From assembly GCA_030760725.1 (NCBI GenBank), contig JASWHV010000008.1, forward strand, positions 45,456,057 to 45,520,056: a stretch of 64,000 nt of DNA, in the 5' to 3' direction. The DNA is from Neostapfia colusana (Eukaryota > Streptophyta > Magnoliopsida > Poales > Poaceae). The notes under the pieces are model-generated. The model saw nothing but the letters and a program-made list of their open reading frames with translations, had not been told where the DNA came from and searched no databases. The translations under genes and the position numbers were made by a program. Position 1 is the first letter of the stretch, and each line of letters starts with the position of its first letter. Below are positions 1-12,518 of this stretch, piece by piece.

Positions 1-2725
1 GACCACTCTTCCTCCTTGCATCAATACATAGCCAAGTCTGATGCCGGACACATAACAATATACGTCGAAGGGCTTGGTCGTATCCTGTTGAGCTAACAAC
101 GGGGCTGTTGTAAGATGCTTCACCAATGTTTGGAAAGCTCCTTCACAAGCTGAGATCCAAACATATTTGATCCCCTTCTTCAACAATTCCGTCATCGGCT
201 TAGCAAGATTGGAGAAGTTTGTTATGAATCTCCGATAATATCCAGCTAAACCGAGAAAGCCCCTGACTTCGTGGACAGATGTAGGGGACTTCCATTTAAG
301 CACTTGTTCTATTTTTCTTGGATCAACTGCAATGCCTTCCGCAGAAAAAATATGAACAAGAAATGGCACTTGGCTTATCCAAAACTCGCACTTTCTGAAC
401 TTGAAATAAAGCTTATGGTCTCGCAATCGTTGGAGCATGATATGCAAGTGTTCGGCGTGTTCTTCTTTAGAATTGGAATAAACTAAGATGTCGTCTATGA
501 ACACCACCACGAACTTGTCCAACTCTGGTACGAACACTGAGTGCATGAGGTACATGAAATGTGCCGGGGCATTGGTGAGACCAAAATACATGACGAGGTA
601 TTCATACAACCCATATCTCATCGAGAAGGCCGTCTTCGGAATATCCTCCGCTCCGATCTTGATTTGGTGATATCCGGAGCAAAGATCCATCTTTGAAAAT
701 ACACTTGCACCCATGAGTTGATCAAAGAAAATATCGATGCGGGGTAGTGGATATTTATTCTTGATGATGACGGCGTTTAGAGGTCGGTAGTCCACACACA
801 ACCTCACGGTTTCATCCTTCTTCTTCACAAACAGCGCCAAACATCCCCATGGTGAGGAACTCAGTCGAATGAAACCCTTCTTCATTAAATAATTGAGCTG
901 TTTTCTTCAATTCAGCTAGCTCATTCGGAGCCACCTTATACGGTCTCCGTGATATTGGTGTTGTCTCGGGTACAAGTTTGATCTTAAACTCGACATCCCT
1001 TTTAGGTGGCATGCCCGGGAGATCATCCGGAAAGACATCCGGGTATTCACGGACGACACGAATATCCTCAAGTTTTGTGGCTTCCGTGTTATATGTGGCT
1101 GGGGCTTCATGAACCGAATGGTCAAGAATAAGAACATGTGGTTCATGAAGTGGAGAGTTTAAATGAACCACACGTGGAATGATGTCAAGAACAGCACCAT
1201 GGCGATGTAGCCATGACATTCCTAAAATGAAATCAAGTTTTTGACTCTATAACATGATTAGAGAAGTCAGGTATAGATTCCCACCCAATTGTAATGGTGC
1301 TCTATAGACCATCCTATCAGCTGTTATTTTCCCACCCAGGGAGCATATCAAGTATGAACTATTTATGGGAATGATAGACAAGGCAATTGATACTTAATAA
1401 CATAAGATTGACTTATGAAATTATGGGTGTCACTGGAGTCAAAAAGTATGACTACGGGAAGATCTAAATAAGAAAACGTACCCGCGAGGACGGGTTCGCC
1501 TCCCGGCATGTCTTTGATGGCTAAGTGGTGGACGTTGACGGGTTTATGTGCTGGTTTCTTGGGCTGGTTGCGGGGCTGATTCACACCCTGATACGGTGCT
1601 GCACCCCTGCACTGTCGCTGTTCGGGGCAGTCCTTTGCAATATGCCCGACACGGCCACACGTGAAGCACGTGTAAGGTGTCGGGGTCCCTCCGAATTGAG
1701 GACGGAATCCCGGTGCATGTGGTTGAATCTGAGGCGCACGCGGGATTTTCTTTTGCTGCTGTTGTTGCTGTGGTGGATACGATGGTCGGAAACTTGGCAT
1801 ATTATATTGTCGACCGTGAAACTGAGGTGGTCGCGCCGGTGGCTGCCATCTTTGACCGGATGGTGAGCGATACACCACGCGGTATTTTTGTGGTGCCCCA
1901 CCACTGCTGCTCGTCAGCGCGCTGCGTTTCCTCTTATCAGAACTGCGCTCACGCTGAGCATTTTCTTTTAAAATCGTGGCGTTAACAAGGTCATTGAATA
2001 TGCCGCGATTGCTTCGGACGAGATGGACCTTCATTTTGGAATTCAGGCCCCGGAAGAACGTGTTTCGCTTATCTTCCACCGTTCCCACAAATCCTGGCGC
2101 ATACTGCACCAGCCGGTTGAATGACCTGGAGTACTCATGAGCACTCCTCTCGCCTTGTTTCAGCGCCAGGAACTCCTGGAGCATCCTCTCCATAACACCA
2201 GGAGGTATATGATAGGCGTGGAACGCCTCCCAGAACTCCGTCCATGTGACAGCATGGCCAGCCAGTAATGAGGCTCTGTAGTTCGCCCACCCATGTACCG
2301 GCTTCCCCTTGAAGCTGTTGCGCTGCGTACAGCTCCTTCCAGTGTTCGGTGCACCGAAGTAACCCGAACTTCACCTCAAGAGTGCGGATGAAGCTGTCCG
2401 CCTCCAAAGGCTCTTCGGTCTCTGTAAAGACCGGTGGATGGGTCGCCAGGAAGTCCGAATATGAACTTTGTTGGGGCTGGTGTTCCCATTGTCTTGGCAT
2501 CCTGCCTGACGGGACACATTCTGTTGCACTAGCATCCTCAGCAACTCGGTTTGCTCGTCGCGCGAGCTGAAGCACTGCAGCGAGAACCTCCACAAGGTTT
2601 TTTGGAAATTCTGGCGGTGGAGGAGGTGGTTGCTGTTGCATCATGGTTTGCTCCGGAGGTGGAGACTCATCACCACGAACCTGACTTGGACCTCCCTCCT
2701 CTTGTATTGAACGTGTATGCACCAT
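1..2725 (-). pseudogene. Gypsy-1 gag-pol fragment (gag, protease, start of reverse transcriptase)
   Basis: Gag starts at 2725 with a basic, Pro/Gln-rich N-terminus and changes frame near 2150. A complete CCHC zinc knuckle (CFTCGRVGHIAKDC) lies near 1640-1680. The protease motif near 1445 reads LFDSSDTHNF where LFDSGATHNF is expected: the catalytic Asp remains, but the Gly after DS is lost. The protease-RT linker is readable at 812-1219 and is frameshifted near 880. RT continues leftwards in another frame, with the FIDD active site encoded at about 490-498, then the start of RNase H at the window edge. Several frameshifts make it non-functional. The family would copy element RNA into DNA inside virus-like particles. 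Identity is certain; exact break positions are approximate. Confidence 0.9.
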
Positions 2726-4669
2726 TCTGCATTTATACCATTCAAACGATCAGCACATGTTGGTTTATTTCATCCAGTCTATACAATAGTAGTGCGAGAA
2801 TGGAATTAATAATACCCATAACATTCACACATATGGATAAAGTATAAACTTTATACAACATATACATCCCTGGACCATGTCACACAATCGAGTTCCAAAG
2901 TAATGAACTTTATGGATTAAAAGTTCATTTCGACCATCGTGGGTCGCCACGGGATGTTAAGTGTGTTAGCCTGCGTAAATCCTTGCTATTGTACTGGACC
3001 CTAACATGTCCTCGCTCGAAGTGATATATTGAATGCATAAACTTTTTGACTCCAACTCGCTGTTTTACAACAGTCGCTGGATATCGAAATGTGAAACCAA
3101 TTGTTTTGGTTGAAAAACTTCAACATGGTGTTCTCTGTCCAGCTTCTGGTCCAGCAGACCAGTTGGAAGAATTCAACTGTTTTGGCCACATTGGAAGCAA
3201 AACCTGCACTGGAGTTCAACCACAAAGTTGTAGTAGACTCCAAAAGGAATCCAGATTGTATTTATTTGCCTCCATAGAATTCCTAGTTTATAAGTTATGA
3301 TTTTTACACGTTGTCAGAATTTTTTCAGGAATTTTGACAGCACATCCTTTGCAAGTGGCTGTTTTGTTCACAAAATTCCATCTATTTCTGCCCTCAATCT
3401 AGGAACACACTGAACTACAAAGCTGTAGCACTTTTCCTATACTTTCCAATGATGTCTTACTTGACCCTTAGAATTTTTTCTACAGAAAGTTGTTGCCGAA
3501 ATACAGAAAATCCAGAGAGCATTTTTGGTCTGCCCTGTTTCTGGACAGTGCCTACTCATCTGAGATTTTCATCCATTTGGAGGGAGATTTTGTTCTGGAG
3601 TTCTATAGAAAAATTGTATAAGACTTCAAAACTTTCCGGAATGGTATCCCACACCTCCATTGGATCAACCAATCCTATGTTATACCCTATTAAGTTCAGC
3701 AAAATTCTGCCAAAAACAGGGGAGGTTGCTCCTAAGGCTTTGAAAATGAATCTATACTCCCAATTGACTCTTAGTTCAATATGGAAGTTTACTAACCCTT
3801 AAATGGAATCCTAAACTTTAGTTTGACTCGTTTCTTTGAAAATATCCCTTTTATGCAACTAATACTCATCTCGGTACTACGTTTCCTCACCAAAGAAAAA
3901 TCCTAAGTCGGTATTCTGGCATGTACGTGTAAAATGGTGGAACTAAGAACGTCACTCACAAACGGTTTCTAAATGTCATGCACTAACGTGGGTAATGTAC
4001 CTGCAGAAGAACACACAATAATGGTGCACACAAAGGTTTTTGACATTTCAGGCAGTTCCATATCATAGTAAAAACATACGGTCCGTATCATTGCCATATG
4101 GATCGTCCTTGAGTCAAGCCACGTCTCAAGGTACATGGTCGTGTTTTCACACCACACGACGGGGAACTTGAGTAGAGCGCGAACGGGTCATCACGGTTGG
4201 AAATTTTATCAACCCAACGGATACCAACTACTGCCTCATGCGTGGCGAGCGCTGCGTATGGCCCTTTGAACATTGAACGTTCAAGACTTGCATACTATCG
4301 TGTTACTTACCACACGATGGGGTATTCTCACTTTTTCCTAAAGCACACTAGATATCAGCGTTTTCATATGCTCTATGAACCATGGAGAGGTTCAGAGACT
4401 CATATTAACTACCATGCCAAGCCACGGTAAACCATTCCATACCATTTCTCATATGGCGAGCTTACCGCAATTGATTCGCCTGCGGTGGCGTACCTTACCT
4501 CTTACCTGACGTCGTAGCGTCATTACAAAATGTATAACCAGTATGTTAGCATTTCCACCTTGGTAAGTACTACTATCATAGACCTTATGTGGGCATAGTG
4601 ACTAATCCTCACTCGACTACTTCTAAGTTTTCAAAATAGGCTCTTTTCGAGCACGCTATTCCCAATGCG
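2726..4669 (-). other. Gypsy-1 untranslated leader between primer site and gag
   Basis: About 1.9 kb without a credible coding frame. Stretches near 3300-3800 and 4000-4680 are clearly similar to the leader of Gypsy-3 (54190-54700 and 54890-55540), including the sequence next to the primer site. I see no further gene in it. Confidence 0.75.
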
Positions 4670-4681
4670 GCTCTGATACCA
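4670..4681 (-). other. Primer binding site (initiator tRNA-Met type) of Gypsy-1
   Basis: The minus strand reads TGGTATCAGAGC, the usual complement to the 3' end of initiator tRNA-Met. It lies four bases inside the LTR end at 4686. This fixes the element orientation as minus and marks the LTR boundary. Confidence 0.9.
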
Positions 4682-4685
4682 CGTC

Positions 4686-4825
4686 TGTGGGGACCATCCC
4701 GTGGTTCACCCACTCTGAGATCGCAGAGGGTGGTGACGTGCGATGCAGGACCCACTTTTATTTTACATAAAACAGCGGAAGTCTTTTTACCAAACTTAAT
4801 TATACAGAGGAAGTATTATACATAG
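4686..4825 (-). repeat. 3'-terminal piece of the Gypsy-1 5' LTR
   Basis: On the plus strand this begins tgtggggacc, the complement of an LTR ending in CA. It contains the GTGCGATGC-like and cagcggaa motifs found at the same place in the Gypsy-3 LTR (45270-45440). It ends where CACTA subterminal repeats begin, near 4826. The exact junction is uncertain by a few bases. Confidence 0.75.
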
Positions 4826-5125
4826 CTAGCGACGGTTTGTCACCGTCGTATATATTTTGTTGTATATTTAGTTATATACAACGGCGTCGTCGTATATAAC
4901 AGTATATATACGACGACCCCTTATATACAACGGCCCGTTTCATAGACTTGGGCCAGTGGACCGGGGCCTTTATATACGATGGCTGGCCCTGGCTGTCGTA
5001 TATAAGAGCTTATATACGACAGTCTGGGCCCAGCCGTCGTATATAATTTAGGCTTATTTACGATGGCCCTGTATAGCGACCGATGTATATAAACTATACA
5101 GCCGTCGTATATAAGCTTTTCCATT
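4826..5125. repeat. Left subterminal inverted repeats of the CACTA element
   Basis: Repeated, mutually inverted units such as tatatacgacggcc and ggccgtcgtatata. They match in style the right subterminal array at 16650-16980. Such arrays are the binding sites for the CACTA accessory (TNPA-type) protein in known En/Spm elements; binding here is inferred. Confidence 0.8.
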
Positions 5126-5296
5126 TTTTTTTCAAAAACCATAAAATGGCTAACTTGGCTCGATGGCCAGCTACACATCCACAACAACATGACAACAACA
5201 AAACAGTTTGACATACAAAATCACAACAAGGTGCAATAGTACACATCCACAATCACGAAGTCTGACATCCACACAATCAAAAACAAAACCACAAGT

Positions 5297-7736
5297 CTAT
5301 TGATTACTAGCCCCTCCACTACCTCCGGGAGTGAAGCAGTCATCCTGCCGCGGTGAACCTGGCGCCCTTAGCTGCGGCGATGGAGTCTGAACCTCCGTCC
5401 CTGATCCCTGTGAAACACAGTGACATATGTACAAGTTTACAATGGTGTTCTCGTATTCAATTGCTTAGTTGAACTTAATGTAACTTCCTTTTTGTACCTG
5501 TACTCCAGGAAACTGCTCCTGTGGTGGTGACGGCTGCAGCACGAAGGGAGGTGGCTGCCACAACGGTATCTGGATTTGCTGCCCTTGCTGTCAAGCTAGA
5601 GCCTATCATTTCAAAGATTACAATTTACAAAAACGATTGAAATGCAATGTAGTTAAAGTACAATTGTATGTTTCTTACTTCCATTGCCTCTTGCATCCAT
5701 GCCATATAGGACGCATGATACGCCATGGCAGCCCTGTTGTTCTCTCGCTCTCTCGCCAAGGCCCCCTCCTGCCGAGCCAAGCTCTCCCGAAGCGCCATGA
5801 CCTTGAGATCTCTCTCGGTGACACGGCGGCTGGAGGAGCCTGCGCCAGCAGCCGAAGACTGCGAGGAGCTGCCTCTCGCAGGTTGTGCCTCCCTAGAGTT
5901 GACGACTCCAGAGAATATGGCAAACCTACAAAAAATGAATCAATTCAAGGTAAAATCAAATAATCTTGAATTGAAAACAATGAAAGTAAATGAATTCACC
6001 TTTCGTGTGCTTTTCCACCTCCGCTTGCATACGCGGGTTGAGGGTCGATGTTGGGGGAGTTTTCCCAATCGAACCCTTCGCCATGTATCCTCACAGCCTC
6101 TTGCCCATACCTAGTCTGAAAAACAATGAAATTGTGTAAGTTCAACAACATATATAGTGTCAACTAATTTGAGGGGTCATGAAACTTACCAGGCGCTCCG
6201 CTGCGTACTGACTACACTGCTCCGGCTGAGAAGGGTCAGCGTGACCTCTCCTATATACCGCAGTAGCACTCGGTCGCACGCCGGTCTCCTTTTCCTGTGA
6301 ACATATGTTAGTACGAACAATACTACATTATGAATATAATAAAAACCACCAAGAAACTTACCATCCATTTAGTCATTCGCAGAAAACCCTGGACGCCCAT
6401 ATCGTGCTTCCGTGAGCTCCTTCTGGCATCTCGAGCCTTCTTGGACTTAGCGATGAACTCATCGCTAGCCCAATACCTGCAAAGGGCTCGGTAATCTTCA
6501 GTTCGTCCTTGTAACCAAGGGACACTAACCTGCACACATGCGTAGTTCATTAGATGTTACTTAGCAAAACTAATGTGAATAATTTAAAAATTACGTAACT
6601 TACCTCTGCGTATTGCTCCTCCGTCAAGTACGTGTCGGAGGCGTCTCTGAACGACCCAACCTCGTGGTCGTGGAGCTTCAAGTAGTCATTAACTACTTGA
6701 CCCCGAGCATTCGAAAGCATTTGCATAACAAGCTTCCGAGCGTTCACTTCGAACACGGAGCGGGCGTGATCCATCTGCTCAGCCGGGTCCTCAAGGCGGT
6801 ACCTGAGCTGTAGGAAGCCAACACAGTTCGACATATACGCACATTAATATTTGAAGGAACATAAAGAACTGAAACTTCAAATATTTATGAAGTTACTTAC
6901 CCAAAAATCTGCCCACACGACTCCCTGTATGTTGTCGTTCTGCGGGTGAGGAACGCGCGCGTAGTCGTCCCACGACGTAGCTGCATGTCCATCGATCGCA
7001 CCGGGGTAGTGCAGATGCACAAAGTTCCTGATGCAACCGTTCACCGTCCTCTGGTGTTTCTGCCCGTCGTAAGAGAGGTCCTCCCAAGAACTAAAAAGAT
7101 GTTTGTTAAGTCATTAAGTATGATCATAGTCTTTGAGAACAAATAGAAATGAATACTTTATTAATGTGTTACCTGTCTCCAACCCGACGAATAATTACCG
7201 GCTCTCTAGGAATCGGTGGAGGACCAACAAAGTTACTCCTCCTCGTACTTCTCCTCCACTGCGGCACCACGCCTGGTGACCCAGAAGGCTAGTCACCGGA
7301 CATGTCCTCGGGCTGGGTGCCCTCGGGCTCGCTGGGCAGACTACCCTCAGGGTGGCTGCCGGAGGGCTGGCTGCCAGAGGCCTGGCTACCAGAGGGCTCG
7401 CTCCCCGAGGGCACGCTGCGCTGCGTACCCGTCTCTTGAGGTGCCGCTCTAGCCTCGGACTCATAGTACGAATCAGACTACAATGGTAAAGTAAGTAAGT
7501 TAAATTGAAAAAGTGATTTTAATAATTTTGTGTGTTGTAGAAAAATTTACCTCTGTACGCTGCAAACTGACAACCCTGTCCCGTAACTCTGGACACGCAC
7601 TTAACAGCTGAGTGCGTCTGCTCCCGCTGTAAGTGGAACCGTAGAAGTAGTCGTCTCTCTCCTGCAAGGGGAGGAAACCCCTCACACTCGGCGCCTTCTT
7701 CCCCTTCGAACCCTTCGAACCCTTGCTTGACGACAT
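5297..7736 (-). CDS. CACTA accessory protein, Transposase_24 (Ptta/En/Spm) family, ten exons, one internal stop
   Basis: I assembled ten minus-strand exons from consistent GT-AG sites: 7551-7736, 7173-7477, 6901-7090, 6604-6807, 6362-6529, 6190-6294, 6000-6115, 5679-5925, 5498-5587 and 5297-5407. They total 1722 nt, a multiple of three, and encode about 573 residues ending in TAG at 5297-5299. The start is an ATG before a Ser/Gly/Lys-rich N-terminus. Exon 2 is Ser/Pro/Gly-rich. Exon 3 has a SWEDLSYDGQKH core, and exon 5 has YRALCRYWASDEF followed by a basic stretch, typical of Transposase_24. Exon 8 looks coiled-coil, and the C-terminus is Pro/Gln-rich. The only defect I see is a TAG at 7289-7291 in exon 2. 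In En/Spm-type elements such proteins are thought to bind subterminal repeats and assist the transposase. It lies downstream of the TNP2 gene on the same strand. Confidence 0.75.
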
Positions 7737-7922
7737 CCTAATCAGTTTAAAAAAACATTACTCATAATCAGTTTCAAAAGTAATGTAAGCGATAATTAAT
7801 GTTACTTTCATTTAAAAGAACATTACTCATAATCAGTTTCAAAATTCATCAACATCATGATCATCAACATCACGATCATCAACATCACGATCTGTCGTCG
7901 TGAGCTGTTTACGTTTCAGCTT

Positions 7923-10900
7923 TCACATTGTAGATGTCTCTACATCTGCAACGTCTCCTACTAAGTTATCGAGTCCTGCACCAGGCTCGACGATAAAAGA
8001 GTCTGGCAACTCTTCGTCTTGGTAAACTTCTTCAGAGTCTCCACTATCATGATAACCATCATCTCCAGGAGTATACAAGCGCTCACGAGGATTCACTTTA
8101 TATACCACCCACCAAGTGCTAAGCTTCTTACATGGATAAGGTAGATAATACACTTGTTCCACTTGATGTGCAAGAATGTATGTATCTAAACCTCGTAAAC
8201 GTTCGTTGTGATTCACTTCCACCATGCCAAATTGATTTTCTCGAGTTCCATGATTGTTATCAAACCAATCACAATCAAAGAACACCACTTGAAGTTCTTT
8301 ATTGCAAGCGAAAGTAAATTCCAGAATTTTGTTAATGATTCCATAGTAATTGGTTTCTTTCCCTTGTGAGTCCATTGCCCTCGTCACACCTCCGCAATTT
8401 GATGTTGCTGTGAGTAGACGAAGAGTTTCGAATTGAGTTGTACGGAATCGGAAGCCATTTACGTCATATCGATCATAGCTTCTAACTTTCACTAATCCAT
8501 AAGATAGTTGTCGTAAATCTTGATGGATGTCGCTGTTCGCTAATACATAAGCTCAAAACTAGGATAAGAAATTAGGCCCTCCATTAATTCCAGCCCGTCG
8601 CATCGTTTCTACTTGCTTTCTCGTTGGTTGATGCTTATGTTTCCAGTTTTGGTTGTGGAACTTGCTGTACACACAAAACATATGTTGTCGACATTAGCAT
8701 ACATGTATTGGTAAATACAATAATCATCATAAATGTAAGAGAAACACTTACTCGAAATATTTCTCCATGCCATCGATATTAGCATACATGTAGAGTAAAG
8801 CAGCAGTCCTTTCTCCTTCAGTAAAATCGTATGTCGTGCTGCTGCCAACAGTAGTTCCTCTCAATTAAAAAATAGAGAGATCACTAACTGGTGGTTCGTC
8901 ATCTACATTGTATCGCATTGCCGAAGTATTGACATTGTTTTCCTCTGCAAAGTAGAAAGTAGAAAAGTAACCTACTTTCTTTAGAGTAAATACTTCGGCA
9001 ATGCACCCTTCAACCCTTGCTCTGTTGCCAACCATAGTTTTCAAATATCTCAATGCTCTTTCAATATGGTACATCCATCTATATTGCACAGGACCACCAA
9101 CTTTTGCTTCGAATGGAAGATGAATAAGAAGATGCTACATTGGATTGAAGAAACCTGGAGGAAATATTTTTTTCATCTTACATAAAAGTACAGGTATCTC
9201 CTTCTCTAACTTCTCCATCATGTCTTTCGTTATTTCTTTGGCACATAACTGCCTACAGAATAATGAGAGCTCAGCTAACACCTTCCACACCGCATCATCT
9301 AAATATCCCCAAAATATAACAGGTAAGAGTCTTTCCATTAGTCATGACTCTTCAACCCAGTGAGCTTTTACGTTTTAACATTCACGGTTCGTCTCAGACT
9401 AGCAGCATAACCATCTAGGAATTTCAAAGTATTCAACCATTCCATAACTTGTTTCTTTTCATTAGGTCGAAGCACGAAAGATGCACGTGGCTTACCACCG
9501 CTTTCAAAGAGCTCAAGAGTAGGTCGATTACAAATCTCGGCCAAATCCTTTCGAGCCTATAAGTTGTCTTTCGTTTTGCCCGTGATATCCATGCACGTGC
9601 TTATGATACATTCGGCCATGTTACGCTCCTGATTCATTACATCAATATTATGCATCAGTATCAATGACTTCAGATATGGTAGCTCCCAAACTCCACATAC
9701 ATGAGTCCAGTTATGAACATTTCCGTAACCTACAAAGAATCCAGGGCGAGCTTAATCAGGGACTAGTGAGTCCAACACATCGGATACTTCACACCCACTT
9801 AGGCATTTAGGTGGTTCCTTAGTGACAACAATATCTTTTCTGAAGACATTCCTCTGTTGCCTGAATGGGTGGTTTCGAGGAAGCCAACGCCTAGGACAAT
9901 CAAAGTAGCTTATCTTGCCACCGTATGTAAGTCGAAAACACTCTGTGTCAGACGTACATATGGGACACGACAAACGACCATGTGTGCTCCATCAAGAAAA
10001 CATGCCGTACGCAGGGAAATCATGGACAGACCACAAATAAGAAGCTCGAAGGTTGAATTTATGCTTCTTGTAACAGTCATACGCTTCAACTCTAGTCCAC
10101 AACGTTTTCAATTCTTCAATCAATGGTTTCAACATCACATTGAGACGTGATCCCGGATGATCTGGTCCTAGTATAATGAGGCTAAGAAACATAAACTCGT
10201 ACTTCATACAAAGAGAAGGTGGTAGGTTGTATGGAATAACAAAGACGGGCCAACAGGATTATGGTGTGGCATTTGTACTGAAAGGTGAAAATCCATCCGT
10301 CGCTAACCCGATGCGAACATTTCTCGCATCACTAGCAAAATCAGGATCAAAAGAGTCCAAAGACTTCCATGCATCACCGTCCGACGGATGAGTCAACAAA
10401 TTGTTGTTCTCACGCACACCTTCTTTGGGCCATCTCATGTGTGGCAGATCTTTTTGAAAGAAACAGCCGCTTCAACCGAGGTGTCACATGCAAGTAAAGC
10501 AATTGCTTATGTGCAACTTCTATCATTACTTTATCACCATCGTCATTGACAACTTCGACAAACCTCAATTTTCCACACATCAAACAATTCTTCTCTTTGT
10601 CGTGCTCTTTCGAGAATAGCATGCAGTTATCTGGACACACGTCAATTTTCTCATATTTCATACCCAGACCAGATAGTAATTTCTTTGAGTGATACATATC
10701 TTTGGGCAGTTTATGAGGTTGTGGAAGAGCATCGCTGATAAGTTTCATCATATCATTGTAGCAATTATTAGAGAAGAAATACTTAGATTTGATTGCCATA
10801 AATCTGGTAATGAAAGTAAGAAGAGTCATTTCAGTATGATCATGCAACACCTCTTTAGAAGCTTTCAAGATATTAAAGAATGCGTTTGCCTCATTTGTAG

Positions 10901-10964
10901 GCGGATCCTCCGTTTGTATATCTTGTAACATCTCATCAATCGTATCAACACCTGGACAATCATT

Positions 10965-11030
<66 letters not shown>

Positions 11031-11267
11031 GTCTTCCACTACATGAACGGCTCGAGGAGCAGACTCGCCGTGGAAATTCCAGACCTCATAATATGGCATG
11101 TAACCATTTCTGCACAAGTGTAATGACAATGTCGTTTTGTCCAGAAACATAGTATTCCGGCATTTCGCACATGGACAACAAACTTTATCGGTCACGACAT
11201 ACCACTCATCTGAGTGACCAGTTGACTTGTTCCAACCGGTATACATCCAACTATGGTCTTCACTCAT
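7923..11267 (-). pseudogene. TNP2-like CACTA transposase, decayed
   Basis: The start at 11267 gives MSEDHSWMY, the usual opening of TNP2 transposases, followed by the transposase-associated zinc-binding region with CCPCAKCRN. An aspartate run encoded by a GAT array follows, then a region with CLMCGKLRF. TNP2 core segments follow in several frames: WSVHDFPAYG and SCPICTSDTECFRL at about 9870-10020, and NIDVMNQERNMAECIISTCMDI around 9570-9660. A DUF4218-like segment covers 8865-9338 (QYRWMYHIERALRYLK), and a DUF4216-like C-terminus covers 7923-8492 (VVFFDCDW). There is a frameshift near 10432 and there are stops near 10246, 9992, 9752 and 9134, among others. The intact family member would cut and join CACTA ends in the nucleus. 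This copy cannot make a full transposase. Confidence 0.85.
10964..11030 (-). repeat. (GAT)n microsatellite coding for poly-aspartate in TNP2
   Basis: About 22 consecutive ATC/CAT triplets on the plus strand, read as GAT on the minus strand. They extend an acidic stretch in the transposase N-terminal region. The reading frame stays open through the run. Confidence 0.95.
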
Positions 11268-12513
11268 GTTTAACTCTACAGTTTTAAGTCAAAGAATTTG
11301 TAGTTAGTTTATTATTTATTTATGTCACGGCCCTATATCTATTGGAAAGGATAGGTCCTAAACCCACCCAAGAGTGACCGAGACGAACATGCTTATGACA
11401 AGACACGGGGTCTAGATTCAGACGAAATTTCGGCAGCATAACCCCGTTGTTCTCCAACTGCATGCCCGAAAATGGTGCAGCAGAGAACATTAGGGTTACA
11501 CTGTCGAAACTACATCTAAATCCAGACCCCATGTCTCATCATAAGCACGCCCTCTCGGTCACTCCCAGGCTGTCCAAAAAGGGACAATTCCGAACCTACA
11601 CGCCTCAGATGCGTAACACATGTGAGACGGGCCAGTTTGAAACGAGTGACGCATATTGTAAAGGTTTACGTCAATCTTTCATTTTTGAGTCATTTAAGTG
11701 AGAGAGAGAAAAGAAGAGAAAGAGAAGAAGAAATTGAGAGAGAGACATATTCCATCGAGCTCTGCCACAGAGTCCACATTTCCTGACGCGAGCAGGTAAT
11801 TCAGGCACACCTCTGGGGAGGAGAACCCGTCGTGCCCCATCATGAGCAGCAGCGCGGCCCTCCTCACAGCAGCGTGGCGGAGGACGGTGCATACGAGGTT
11901 GGGTCGGGCGCTGTCTGCTAGCGAGGAGATGAGGTTCGGCGCCGGGTGCTGGAGGAGGCAGGAGCGAGCGGCGTCAGGAAGTAGGGGGCGAGGGCCCTCA
12001 TGGCCTGTGAGATGCTATTAACCTAAACCTAAGCATATATAATAATATAACATAACAAAACAACAACTCCTAAACAACAACATAACAACAACAAATCCTA
12101 AAGCATGAATAACTCCTAAACAACAATAACTCCTAAACAACAACATATAACAACATAACAACAACAAATCCGTCGTATATTAAGCATTATTAAGTATGAA
12201 TAACACAACAACAAATCTTAAACATTATTAACCTAAACCTAAACATATATAATAACAAGTAATTTACAACGGACAACTAATTAGAGAAATTATAAACTAC
12301 TATTCTAACTACATGAGCATAATTACCAACTAATTAGCATAATTATCAAGTAATTGAATTAATGGTTAGAATTACTTGCGGCGAGGGAGACGGACGGCGA
12401 GGGTGACAAACGGCGAGGGCGACGGACAACGGCGGCTACGCGGGGCGGCCGCGCAGGGGTGGGGTCGCCGGCGGGGTGGGGGCGCCGGCGTGGAGGAGCG
12501 GGTGGCGGTGGGG
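11268..12513. other. CACTA upstream region without genes
   Basis: This stretch lies 5' of the TNP2 start on the minus strand. It holds imperfect repeats of an AACAACAACTCCTAA type near 12050-12240 and a GC-rich block (12375-12513) that probably includes the promoter or first non-coding exon. The GC-rich block continues at 16436 beyond an inserted solo LTR. I see no supported coding frame. Confidence 0.5.
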
Positions 12514-12518
12514 CGCGG

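Noticed and set aside
4670..4681. tRNA gene
   Set aside because: The match is limited to the 12 nt complementary to the tRNA 3' end, as expected for a primer binding site; the same holds at 24234, 34836, 38299 and 55530.
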